64,000 bases of DNA from Actinomycetota bacterium (GTDB taxonomy: Bacteria; Actinomycetota; CADDZG01; WHSQ01): NCBI GenBank assembly GCA_030446465.1, contig JAUJNI010000002.1:359895-423894 (forward strand). The letters run 5' to 3'. The first letter of the stretch is position 1; each line of letters begins with the position of its first letter. This document shows, piece after piece, positions 54,583 to 61,996 of this stretch. The position numbers and the translations under genes are program-made. The notes below the pieces were generated by a model. It saw only the letters and a program-made list of their open reading frames with translations. It had not been told where the DNA came from and searched no databases.

Positions 54583-56013
54583 ATGGCGGCGATGGACAAG
54601 TACCTGGTGGCGGGGGAGTGGCGCAGCGGCTCCGACACCTTCGAGGTCAAGAGCCCTTATGACGGTTCGGTAGTCGCCACGCTGCCTACTCCGACCGACC
54701 AAGACATCGAAGACGCAATCGAGGCGGCGCACAGGGTCTTTGCCGAATCCCGGTTGCTTCCCATCTACAAGCGAGCCGCGGCGCTCATGCACATCTCCAC
54801 CCGGCTCGAAGAGCGCAAGGAGGAGGTCGCCGAGCTCATTGCACGCGAGGGCGGCAAGCCACTCAAGTGGGCGAGGGTCGAAGCGGCCCGCGCGGTTTCG
54901 ACCTTCCGCTGGGCGGCCGAGGAGTGCAGGCGCGCAGAGGGCGAGATCATGCGCTTCGATACCGAGGAGTCGCTCGGCTCCCGCATGGGTTTGGTCAGAC
55001 GCTTCCCCCGCGGCCCCGTGCTCGCAATTAGCCCCTTCAACTTTCCCGTCAACCTCGTCGCGCACAAGGTGGCCCCTGCGCTTGCGGTGGGAGCCCCCGT
55101 CGTGGTCAAGCCGGCAACCAAGACGCCGCTCGGCGCGCTGCTGCTGGGTGAGCTGTTCCTCGAGACAGAGCTGCCCAAAGAGATGATGTCTGTGCTGCCC
55201 GTCGGAGGAAGCGAGTCGGCCAAGCTCGTAGAGGACGATCGCTTCGCCAAGCTGTCGTTCACCGGTTCCTCCGAGGTCGGCTGGCAGCTCAGGAGGGCCG
55301 CCCCCAAGAAGGCAATGACCCTGGAGCTCGGCGGCAACGCAGGTGTGATCGTTCACTCGGACGCCGATCTGTCTCTTGCCGCCAAGCGAGTTGCCTTCGG
55401 GGGTTACTACCAGGCCGGCCAGTCCTGCATCGCGGTGCAGCGCGTCCTCGTGCATGAAGAGGTTGCATCTGAGTTCAATGAGTTGCTCGTGGCCGAGGTC
55501 GAGAAGCTGAAAACGGGTGACCCGCTCGACGAGTCGACCGACGTGGGCCCGGTGATCGATCGAGGCGCTCTCGATCGCGTCTCCGCGTGGGTCGATGAGG
55601 CGGTGCAGGCGGGGGCCGAGGTCCTAACCGGCGCCAAGCGAGAGGACCCCTTCTACCTGCCCACCGTGCTGTCCAACACCGAAGCCTCGATGAAGGTGCG
55701 CTGCGAGGAGATCTTCGGGCCGGTCATCACCGTCGGTACCTACGGGAAGTTCGAGGACGCGATCGGAGAGGTCAACAACTCGAAGTACGGCCTCCAGGCC
55801 GGGATCTTCACCTCCGACGTCGACCGGCTGTGGCTCGCGTGGCGCGACATCGAGGTTGGCGGCCTCATCGCCAACGACGTCTCTGCCTTTCGCGCCGACC
55901 AGATGCCCTACGGAGGCAGCAAGGAATCTGGGAGCGGCAGAGAGGGTCTGCGGTGGGCCATGGAGGAGATGACCGAGACGCGGGTCCTCGTCCTGTCGAA
56001 CATCCCCCTCTAG
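54583..56013 (+). CDS. NAD(P)-dependent aldehyde dehydrogenase
   Basis: About 476 residues from ATG 54583 (an in-frame TTG at 54523 and ATG at 54592 are alternatives; no ribosome site decides). The cofactor block AISPFNFPVNLVAHKVAPAL, the Glu motif in TLELGGNAG and the catalytic Cys282 in GQSCIAVQRV are intact, as is EEIFGPV near the C-terminus. The sequence resembles the broad ALDH group that includes succinate-semialdehyde and glyceraldehyde dehydrogenases; the aldehyde is not known. The short HExxH gene follows after 9 bases. Confidence 0.92.
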   Translation: MAAMDKYLVAGEWRSGSDTFEVKSPYDGSVVATLPTPTDQDIEDAIEAAHRVFAESRLLPIYKRAAALMHISTRLEERKEEVAELIAREGGKPLKWARVEAARAVSTFRWAAEECRRAEGEIMRFDTEESLGSRMGLVRRFPRGPVLAISPFNFPVNLVAHKVAPALAVGAPVVVKPATKTPLGALLLGELFLETELPKEMMSVLPVGGSESAKLVEDDRFAKLSFTGSSEVGWQLRRAAPKKAMTLELGGNAGVIVHSDADLSLAAKRVAFGGYYQAGQSCIAVQRVLVHEEVASEFNELLVAEVEKLKTGDPLDESTDVGPVIDRGALDRVSAWVDEAVQAGAEVLTGAKREDPFYLPTVLSNTEASMKVRCEEIFGPVITVGTYGKFEDAIGEVNNSKYGLQAGIFTSDVDRLWLAWRDIEVGGLIANDVSAFRADQMPYGGSKESGSGREGLRWAMEEMTETRVLVLSNIPL

Positions 56014-56022
56014 TTCAGAGCC

Positions 56023-56388
56023 GTGCGTCGCCTACTGAAGATCGCGTGGGCGGCCCCCGGCTCACTCATTGGGGCACTGCTGGCCCCCTTCTTCGACAAG
56101 CGCTACGTCGCACGGGGAGTGATCCTCTGCGAGGGCGCGCGCTGGCCGCGGCGCCTACGGTGGTCCTACCGTGCAATTACCTTCGGTCACGTCGTCCTCT
56201 CGATCGACGAGCTGGATGATGCGACCTTCCGCCACGAGCTGGTGCACGTAAAGCAGTACGAGAAGTGGGGGCCGCTTTACTTTCCCGCCTACGCCATCGC
56301 ATCGGTGATCGCCGGACTGAGGGGTGGCCACTTCTATCGAGACAACGCCTTTGAGATCGCAGCCCGACTACAACCTTCAGACCACTGA
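56023..56388 (+). CDS. Small membrane-associated protein with HExxH metal motif
   Basis: A 121-residue protein from GTG 56023. A hydrophobic N-terminal segment (about 4-23) is followed by a small domain with FRHELVHVKQYEKWGPLYFPAY, an HExxH (H-E-L-V-H) zincin-type motif, and a second hydrophobic stretch. This resembles short actinobacterial proteins related to DUF4157-type metallopeptidases, but a third zinc ligand is not obvious, so catalysis is uncertain. It may be co-transcribed with the aldehyde dehydrogenase. Confidence 0.65.
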   Translation: MRRLLKIAWAAPGSLIGALLAPFFDKRYVARGVILCEGARWPRRLRWSYRAITFGHVVLSIDELDDATFRHELVHVKQYEKWGPLYFPAYAIASVIAGLRGGHFYRDNAFEIAARLQPSDH

Positions 56389-56440
56389 GGCTCTTAATAG
56401 ACCACCCTGTGATGTGGCCTCGGATATTGAACTGGAGTCT

Positions 56441-56650
56441 CTAGGGATCCGATTGACCGGAAAACAACGAGAAGCTGGCGCCTTGCGGGTCCGCTACTGC
56501 CGCGAAGGTTCCGAACCCCATCTCCAGTGGCTCCATATGAACCTGACCGCCCAGCTCACGCACGCGTTCGACGGCTCTGCGGCAGTCCTCGACCGTGAAG
56601 TAGACGCCCCAGTGTGGAGGGATGCCTGCCATGTCCTCTGACAGCGCCAT
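56441..56650 (-). pseudogene. Truncated VOC/glyoxalase-family gene remnant
   Basis: The leftward frame encodes only the C-terminal part of a glyoxalase/bleomycin-resistance-type domain: IPPHWGVYFTVEDCRRAVERV, GGQVHMEPLEMGFGTFAAVADPQGASFSLF, where PxHWxxYF, GFG.FA...DPQG and FSLF are typical. The N-terminal half expected upstream is missing; beyond 56650 the DNA belongs to an unrelated EVE-domain gene on the other strand. The in-frame ATG at 56650 is probably accidental. Confidence 0.7.
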
Positions 56651-56652
56651 GA

Positions 56653-56958
56653 TCCCGCATCGCCTATTACTCCGGCCAGCAGCGCCTGGGCGAGAAAGAG
56701 CCGTGCAAGGCGTTCACTGCCGTCGGCAGGGTCGCCGACGATGACGTCTATGAGTTCGACATGGGCAACGGGCTCGTGCCCTTTCGTCGCAACATTGCCT
56801 TTGCGCCCGCGCGGGACGCGCCGATCGAGCCCTTGCTCGAGCACCTGAGCTTCATAAAGGTCAAGCGTCGTTGGGGCTATCCGTTTCGCCGCGGTTACTT
56901 CGAGATACCTGAGCGCGACTTCAAGACGAGCGCGAAAGCCATGGGTGCCGATACATAA
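56653..56958 (+). pseudogene. Truncated EVE-domain (PUA-like) gene remnant
   Basis: After an in-frame TGA at 56650, the rightward frame reads AYYSGQQRLGEKEPCKAFTAVG, VYEFDMGNGLVPFRRNIAF, PIEPLLEHLSFIKVKRRWGYPFRRGYFEIPERDF, the C-terminal two-thirds of an EVE-domain protein (a fold that binds modified bases). The N-terminal third and start codon are absent; the first ATG is at 56761. Together with the VOC remnant this marks a deletion junction near 56650. Confidence 0.75.
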
Positions 56959-56967
56959 TCGCCCTCC

Positions 56968-56995
56968 TTGACGTATTTAGCTAAATAGCTAATAT
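56968..56995 (+). promoter_or_regulatory. Promoter with embedded ArsR-type operator
   Basis: TTGACG (56968-56973) and TAATAT (56990-56995), 16 bases apart, form a sigma70-type promoter. Between and overlapping them is the inverted repeat TTAGCT-AAAT-AGCTAA (56977-56992). The ArsR-family gene starts seven bases later, so bound repressor would cover the promoter: a textbook autoregulatory layout. Confidence 0.7.
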
Positions 56996-57001
56996 CAAAA
57001 C

Positions 57002-57313
57002 ATGGGCAGTGCGCAGGTCTTCAAGGCTCTTGCCGACCCGACTCGTCGTCAGATCCTCCAGGAGCTAAAGGACGGCGAGCTTGCTGCCGGGACGATCGCG
57101 GGGCGCTTTGACATGTCGGCCCCATCCGTTTCGCGACATCTCTCGATCCTCAAGGCTGCAGACCTGATCACAGAGCGCCGTGACGGCAACCGAATCCTTT
57201 ACCGCTTGGAACCTGAGCGCCTGGCCATGTCCCTCGGAGATTTTCTGAGCGCGGTCTGTCCAACACAGATGTCCCATCGGAAGAGGACGAGAGCCAGGAG
57301 GTCAACGACATGA
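57002..57313 (+). CDS. ArsR/SmtB-family transcriptional repressor (SdpR-like)
   Basis: A 103-residue winged-helix regulator: VFKALADPTRRQILQELKDG at the start, recognition helix MSAPSVSRHLSILKAADLI, wing ERRDGNRILYRLEPERL. No metal-binding cysteines in the usual alpha3N or alpha5 positions (the single Cys is C-terminal), so it is probably of the metal-independent SdpR type. Its own promoter carries a matching dyad. The next gene starts inside its stop (ATGA), so the regulator and the NDUFA9-like reductase form one operon. Confidence 0.9.
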   Translation: MGSAQVFKALADPTRRQILQELKDGELAAGTIAGRFDMSAPSVSRHLSILKAADLITERRDGNRILYRLEPERLAMSLGDFLSAVCPTQMSHRKRTRARRSTT

Positions 57314-58254
57314 AGATAGCGATCACCGGAGGGACCGGTTTCGTCGGGAGGCACCTTGCGAGAGCACTCAGCTCGTCGGGGCACGAGGTCGTACTGATCG
57401 CGCGAGGGGTTGATAGGCGTGACGAGAGCGTGCTTTCCCTTCAGCACACGACCTTGGTCCAGACCAGCGTCGCGGATGAACAGCAGTTGACGAAGGCTCT
57501 TCAGGGATGCGACGCCGTTGCGCACTGCGCTGGAATCAACCGCCAGATCGGTGCCCAGACTTATCAAGCGATCCACGTCGAGGGAACATTGAACGTCGTC
57601 AACGCCGCGGCCCGGGCCGGAGCCAAGAAGGTCGTTCTACTCAGTTTCCTTCGCGCTCGACCCAACTGTGGATCCCCGTATCACGAGTCGAAGTGGGCGG
57701 CCGAGGAGATAGTGCGGAACTCGGGACTCGACTACACGATCGTCAAGGCAGGGATGATCTACGGCCGTGGGGATCACATGCTCGACCACCTGAGTCATCT
57801 CATCCACACGATTCCTTTGTTCGTCGCGGTCGGCTTGCGAGAAAGGCCGATTCGACCGCTCGCGATCGATGATCTCGTCGATATTCTGGTCGCTGCCCTC
57901 GTCGAAGGGCGGCTGACCAGGCAGACGATTGCGGCTACGGGGCCCGAACAAATCACTCTTAGTGAAGCGGCATCGAGGATCGCAAGGCTCAACGACAAGA
58001 GGCTGGTCTTTCTGAAAGCGCCGGTTTGGGTCCACCGGCTCTTGGCAGTCTTCTTCGAGCTCATCATGAAGGTCCCTCTCGCGTCTCTAGCTCAGGTTCG
58101 GATACTGGGCGAGGGAGTGGTCGAACCGGCACCTCCATGCCGGACGCTGCCGGCCGATCTAGCACCAAGGCGACCGTTCTCCGAGGGACAGATCCTGTGT
58201 GGTCTTCCGGCACCAGGACCCTTCACTGTCAAGGATCTGCGTTTCGTCGGCTGA
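57310..58254 (+). CDS. NAD(P)-binding atypical SDR, NDUFA9/epimerase-like
   Basis: A 314-residue extended short-chain dehydrogenase. The nucleotide site is ITGGTGFVGRHLARAL; the active-site Tyr/Lys of classical SDRs is altered to YHESKWAAEEIVRNSGLDYTIVKAGMIYG, the pattern of NDUFA9-like and NAD-dependent epimerase-type proteins. RPLAIDDLVDILVAAL is another family block. It may bind cofactor without ordinary catalysis, or reduce a quinone-like or sugar compound. Coupled to the ArsR-type repressor, which likely controls it. Confidence 0.87.
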   Translation: MKIAITGGTGFVGRHLARALSSSGHEVVLIARGVDRRDESVLSLQHTTLVQTSVADEQQLTKALQGCDAVAHCAGINRQIGAQTYQAIHVEGTLNVVNAAARAGAKKVVLLSFLRARPNCGSPYHESKWAAEEIVRNSGLDYTIVKAGMIYGRGDHMLDHLSHLIHTIPLFVAVGLRERPIRPLAIDDLVDILVAALVEGRLTRQTIAATGPEQITLSEAASRIARLNDKRLVFLKAPVWVHRLLAVFFELIMKVPLASLAQVRILGEGVVEPAPPCRTLPADLAPRRPFSEGQILCGLPAPGPFTVKDLRFVG

Positions 58255-58351
58255 GATCGGCTCGCTCGAGAGCACGGAACAAGTCAACTGAGACTTCAAC
58301 TACTAACTGGATAACCGGGCTGCGGCATGTGGGTTTCTGTAGGTTGCTTGG

Positions 58352-58840
58352 ATGGAAGACGGTTCCCGAGAGCGAAGGGTGAGAGACAAGACATCGACTT
58401 GGTTCGGTTTCGTCGAGGACAGCCTCTACGTCGTCGTTGCCCTTGCCCTCTCGATTGCCGGATTGATCCTGTTCGGCTACTCGATCTACACCTTCGTAAA
58501 CGACGCCTCCGAGAGCTCCCTATCCAGCAGCATCCTGGAGTTGCTCGACAATCTGTTGCTCGTCTTCATCGTGACGGAGTTGATACACACCATTCGAGCG
58601 ATCATCGACGAGAAGGTGCTTCTCGCAGAACCCTTTCTGGTGGTAGGCATCGTTGCTGCCATCCGCCGTCTGATCGTCGTGAGCGCGGAGGTAAAGAACC
58701 TTGTGGGGACACCCGACTTTTCGGACGCGATGCTGGAGATCGGCCTCCTTACGGGAACGGGGTTGCTTCTGACCTTGGCCGTCTTTTTGTTGAGGCATAC
58801 GTCCCACAGCGAACCGCGACCCTCCCACGAACCCGACTAG
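58352..58840 (+). CDS. PsiE-family (phosphate-starvation-inducible) membrane protein
   Basis: A 162-residue protein with four hydrophobic segments. FVEDSLYVVVALALSIAG, the central LELLDNLLLVFIVTELIHTI, the following FLVVGIVAAIRRLIVVSAE and a last segment LLTGTGLLLTLAVFLL match the PsiE family. The function is unknown; the name comes from phosphate regulation in E. coli and no pho box was identified here. Its stop codon overlaps the stop of the next, opposite-strand gene within the four bases CTAG. Confidence 0.82.
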   Translation: MEDGSRERRVRDKTSTWFGFVEDSLYVVVALALSIAGLILFGYSIYTFVNDASESSLSSSILELLDNLLLVFIVTELIHTIRAIIDEKVLLAEPFLVVGIVAAIRRLIVVSAEVKNLVGTPDFSDAMLEIGLLTGTGLLLTLAVFLLRHTSHSEPRPSHEPD

Positions 58841-59790
58841 GGAACCCGACCCATCCCCCGGTCCGGCTCCGGACCGGGGGAGGTGTGCAAGAAGAGGATC
58901 GGCCCGTCCACCCCCGCCCGCGCCGCGTCGACTAGAGCCGCGAAGGCTTTCGCCCCGTAGGTGAGGTCGAGTGCCAAGCCATCGCGACCGGCGATCTCGG
59001 CTGCCTCGAGCGCCGCTGCATGCGGCTTGCCGTAGCCGGGGCCGAACTGCGAGTCGACTCCCTGGATGAACGACATGCCCGCGGCGGGCACACGCAAGTC
59101 GTTCAGACGCCTCCTCAACGCTCTCATCCTGCGGTCGATCAGCTTCAAGGTGCCGAGTGGTCGCGGCGTGACCCTGACGGCTACGACCCCACAGTGACAA
59201 GCACGCATCGCCATGCCAACGGCAAGCCCGGCAGCCGTTCCGCCGGTGCCTGCCGCAACGAACGCATTCGCGGGCGCCGGCATCTCGCCACGCTCGACCG
59301 CCTCGGCAATCTCGATCCCCGCATGCGCCGACCCGAGGTCTCCAGCGCCCCCGCTGCCTCCCGCTGGCAGCACCCGGGCGTTGCGTCCGGCCACGGCTCT
59401 CGCCAGCGCAGCCGCAAGCGGGACGCTGCCCAGCGCCGCCAGCCGAATGACTCGGGTGCCCATTCGGTCGTAGAACCGCCGGTGGGGGGCCGGCACGTCG
59501 CCACCCAGCCCGAGCGTCACCTCGAAGCCATGCGTCTTCGCGTGCAGTGCGGTGGCCACGGCCCACGTGGAGCCCCCCGCGCCGTAGGTCACCAGCTTGC
59601 GTGCCCCGGAGGAGCGCGCCGCGCCCAGCAGGTACTCGAGCTTTCTCACCTTGTTGCCGCCCCACGCTCCGCAGTCCTCCTCGGTTTTTGCCCAGACCTC
59701 GCAACCGAGAGCCGAGGAGGTGTGGTCCAGCCTCCGAATGGGGGTCGGCCACCTGCCGATCTCTAGCCGCGGCACGTCGAACAGCTCCAT
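58837..59790 (-). CDS. 1-aminocyclopropane-1-carboxylate deaminase/D-cysteine desulfhydrase family PLP enzyme
   Basis: A 317-residue fold-type II PLP enzyme from ATG 59790. The PLP lysine lies in GGNKVRKLEYLLG (Lys47), and TYGAGGSTWAVATALHA and the phosphate-binding GTGGTAAGLAVG are typical. ACC deaminases and D-cysteine desulfhydrases differ in few residues, which I cannot resolve here. It frees ammonia from a small amino acid, or H2S from D-cysteine. The long open frame upstream (to 60609) runs antisense through the R2-like gene and is not part of it. Confidence 0.88.
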   Translation of the reverse strand: MELFDVPRLEIGRWPTPIRRLDHTSSALGCEVWAKTEEDCGAWGGNKVRKLEYLLGAARSSGARKLVTYGAGGSTWAVATALHAKTHGFEVTLGLGGDVPAPHRRFYDRMGTRVIRLAALGSVPLAAALARAVAGRNARVLPAGGSGGAGDLGSAHAGIEIAEAVERGEMPAPANAFVAAGTGGTAAGLAVGMAMRACHCGVVAVRVTPRPLGTLKLIDRRMRALRRRLNDLRVPAAGMSFIQGVDSQFGPGYGKPHAAALEAAEIAGRDGLALDLTYGAKAFAALVDAARAGVDGPILFLHTSPGPEPDRGMGRVP

Positions 59791-59862
59791 CGCCCTACAG
59801 GTTGTCGTATGTTGCGGTCCAAGGCGTACGAAATGTCTGGTCCGCCACCGTGAGGAGACGCC

Positions 59863-61323
59863 GTGGCACTCGCAGAGAACACGAGGAATCTGACGAAGCT
59901 CGCCAACGTCAATCCGGACGCGATCCTCAATCGCCTCAACGACTCGATTGCCCGAAGGATGCCGACCTATCGTGAGCTGTACCTCAGGTGGGAGCGGCTC
60001 AACTGGAGCGTGGCCGACCTCGACTTCTCCCAGGACGTCCGCGACTGGCGCAACCTGAGCGAGCACTACAAGGAGCGGTTGTTGTGGACCCTCGCCGCCT
60101 TCTACGTCGCCGAGCAACGGGTGGCGGCGACGCTCACCCCATACGTAACGGCCGCCCCCGACCCCCAACAGAGGATCTTCCTTGCTACCCAGTGCGTTGA
60201 CGAGGCTCGTCACGCGGTCTTCTTCGATCGCTTCTTCGAGGAGGTCGTTGCGGCCGGCGACGGCGATCTCGCCAAACGGCTGCGCTCGGGTCGCCAGTGG
60301 GTCGGGCCCGGCTTTGCGCCGCTGTTCGACGACTACCTCGAGGACATCGCTCAACAGCTGAGGGACCGTCCCGGCGACATCGTCGCCTTCGCCAAGGCCA
60401 TCGCCGTCTACCACATCGTCATAGAGGGGGTGCTGGCGCTTACGGGGCAGAAGTTCATCCTGGCGTGGGCGCGCAACGCCAACATCCTGCCCGGCTTCCG
60501 AGCAGGCTTCACCGCCGTCGCTCGGGACGAATCCCGTCACGTCTCCTTTGGCGCAAGAGTCATCCGCGATCTGCTCGACCAGGACCCATCGTTGATTGGC
60601 CCCATTCACGAGGGCATCACGGAGACCACCACCCTGGGGACCTGGCTCTACCAGCCACCGGGAGGCGACGTCACCTACACCTCTGCCTTTGGCTACTCGT
60701 TGGGTGACCTCTTCAACTACGGAGGGATCCAGCTCGAGAAGAAGATGCGAGCGATCGGCGCCCCCATGCCCGAAGTCGACATCTTCACTCCGGCGATGGA
60801 GGCACCGTGGCCTCCGGACAACGCCGGGCTGGTCCCGAGCGACGTGCGTCAGCGCATGGGCATGAGGGGGATCGGGCTCTTAGGAAGGGTGGCGCCCCGT
60901 TTTGCGCCCGGGGTCGCCATGATGACGCTCCACTTCGCCTTCGACGCGGCGGCCGCAAGCGGCCTGGACGCGCTTTACGAGTTCGACCTCGAGGGCCCCG
61001 GCGGAGGCCTCTTTACCGTGGCCATAAAGGATGGGGCCTGCCGGATCTCCGTCGGTCCTGGGGCCCGGGAGCCGGACGTGCGCTACGAGCTGGAGGCAGC
61101 CACCTGGGTCGCCATGACCGAGGGACTGGTCACGGGCGACGAGGCCATCCTTCTCGGGAAGATGCGAATCAGAGGAGATGTATCGCTCGGGCGCAGGTTC
61201 GGGGAGCTGTTTCCCGCTCGGGGTGACCCTCGGTGGAAGACCACGATGCCGGAGCCCGGCGACGGCGGGAGCCGATCAGACGAGGCGCCGGCTCGCTCAC
61301 AGGGAGACGGCCGAGCCGCCTGA
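59863..61323 (+). CDS. R2-like ligand-binding oxidase (R2lox)-type ferritin-like protein fused to an SCP2 domain
   Basis: A 486-residue protein. Residues about 10-300 form a ribonucleotide-reductase-R2-like four-helix bundle with a complete two-metal site: Glu84, Glu114/His117 (DEARH), Glu188, Glu223/His226 (DESRH). The R2lox hallmark pair is present: Val87, three after the first Glu, and Tyr183, five before Glu188, at the positions cross-linked in known R2lox proteins. After a linker (300-350), residues about 351-450 form an SCP2 sterol-carrier-type domain (LDALYEFDLEGPGGGLFTVAIKDG; WVAMTEGLVTGDEAILLGKMRIRGD). So the oxidase may act on a lipid ligand. The C-terminal tail is Gly/Arg-rich. No ribonucleotide reductase large subunit gene is nearby. 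Confidence 0.85.
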   Translation: MALAENTRNLTKLANVNPDAILNRLNDSIARRMPTYRELYLRWERLNWSVADLDFSQDVRDWRNLSEHYKERLLWTLAAFYVAEQRVAATLTPYVTAAPDPQQRIFLATQCVDEARHAVFFDRFFEEVVAAGDGDLAKRLRSGRQWVGPGFAPLFDDYLEDIAQQLRDRPGDIVAFAKAIAVYHIVIEGVLALTGQKFILAWARNANILPGFRAGFTAVARDESRHVSFGARVIRDLLDQDPSLIGPIHEGITETTTLGTWLYQPPGGDVTYTSAFGYSLGDLFNYGGIQLEKKMRAIGAPMPEVDIFTPAMEAPWPPDNAGLVPSDVRQRMGMRGIGLLGRVAPRFAPGVAMMTLHFAFDAAAASGLDALYEFDLEGPGGGLFTVAIKDGACRISVGPGAREPDVRYELEAATWVAMTEGLVTGDEAILLGKMRIRGDVSLGRRFGELFPARGDPRWKTTMPEPGDGGSRSDEAPARSQGDGRAA

Positions 61324-61446
61324 CCGTTGTTCATCGTGAGTCCAGCACCCGTCACCGGGGCCGGATCAACAATGGACGAGGGGCCGTCCGTTCATCGTGA
61401 GTCCAGCACCCGTCACCGGGGCCGGATCAACAATGGACGAGGGGCC
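61324..61446. repeat. Long inverted repeats, tandem pair (locus 3 of 3), 61-bp period
   Basis: Copies at 61324-61378 and 61385-61439. A 56-base segment beginning TTCATCGTGAGTCCAGC is repeated exactly with a period of 61 bases (61330 and 61391). Each ends in GGATCAACAATGGACG, the same right arm as in the other two loci, while the left arm (CGTCCGTTCATC or CCGTTGTTCATC) is more diverged. It lies between the R2lox-SCP2 gene and the terminator. Confidence 0.8.
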
Positions 61447-61452
61447 CCACGC

Positions 61453-61480
61453 GAAACGGCCCCCCAAAGGGGGCCGTTTC
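61453..61480. terminator. Intrinsic terminator, bidirectional
   Basis: GAAACGGCCCCC (61453-61464) and GGGGGCCGTTTC (61469-61480) form a perfect 12-bp stem with a 4-base loop and A/T-rich ends on both sides. It can end the R2lox-SCP2 transcript from the left and the GlsB transcript from the right. Confidence 0.8.
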
Positions 61481-61549
61481 TCATTTGCACGCCGGTCGGT
61501 CGCGGGTCCAGCCGGAGTGCAGAGGCAGCGCTGGCTCGCTGCTGCAGGC

Positions 61550-61825
61550 CTAAGCTGTGGTTCGGCTCCTGCCGCCCATGGCCTTCCTGATGACGAAGAG
61601 CAACACCATGGCGACGAGGATGGATCCGATCCAGGCAATTCCGTCTTGATCGTCACCGAAGATTGCCTCCCACAGATACCCACCGATGAGTGCTCCGACG
61701 ACGCCGACGAGGATCGTCCCTACGAGCCCGATTGGATCCTCGCCAGGCAACAGGAACCGGGCGATAAGGCCGATCACGAGACCGGCGATTACGTAAATCA
61801 GGATGGTCCCGATCGAGAAGTCCAT
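61550..61825 (-). CDS. GlsB/YeaQ/YmgE-family stress-response membrane protein
   Basis: A 91-residue transglycosylase-associated-protein-family member with three hydrophobic segments. AGLVIGLIARFLLPGEDPIG, the central VGVVGALIGGYL and the final ILVAMVLLFVIRKAMGG match the family. The PG/GG turn motifs are conserved. Members are induced by envelope or acid stress; no enzyme activity is established. Monocistronic. Confidence 0.92.
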   Translation of the reverse strand: MDFSIGTILIYVIAGLVIGLIARFLLPGEDPIGLVGTILVGVVGALIGGYLWEAIFGDDQDGIAWIGSILVAMVLLFVIRKAMGGRSRTTA

Positions 61826-61996
61826 GTCCCTCCTTCTTCGGACGACCGCCGTCCGAGTGCCGTATAGACGTAGGGTCTGTACCCCTGGAAGGCCGCGGCG
61901 AAACCGGAAGCTCTCGCTCTCCAGATCAGCGGGCAGCTCCCCGGGGCCGCTTCGCCGTTGTGGCTCCGCGTCGGTTCCTAGCAGGAGGTTTCACTC

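Noticed and set aside
59791-60609. N-terminal extension of the ACC-deaminase-like frame
   Set aside because: Antisense to the R2lox domain; conserved PLP-enzyme sequence begins only at ATG 59790.
61324-61446. CRISPR array
   Set aside because: Only two units with no distinct spacers, no cas genes, and the unit itself is an inverted-repeat element found elsewhere in the window.
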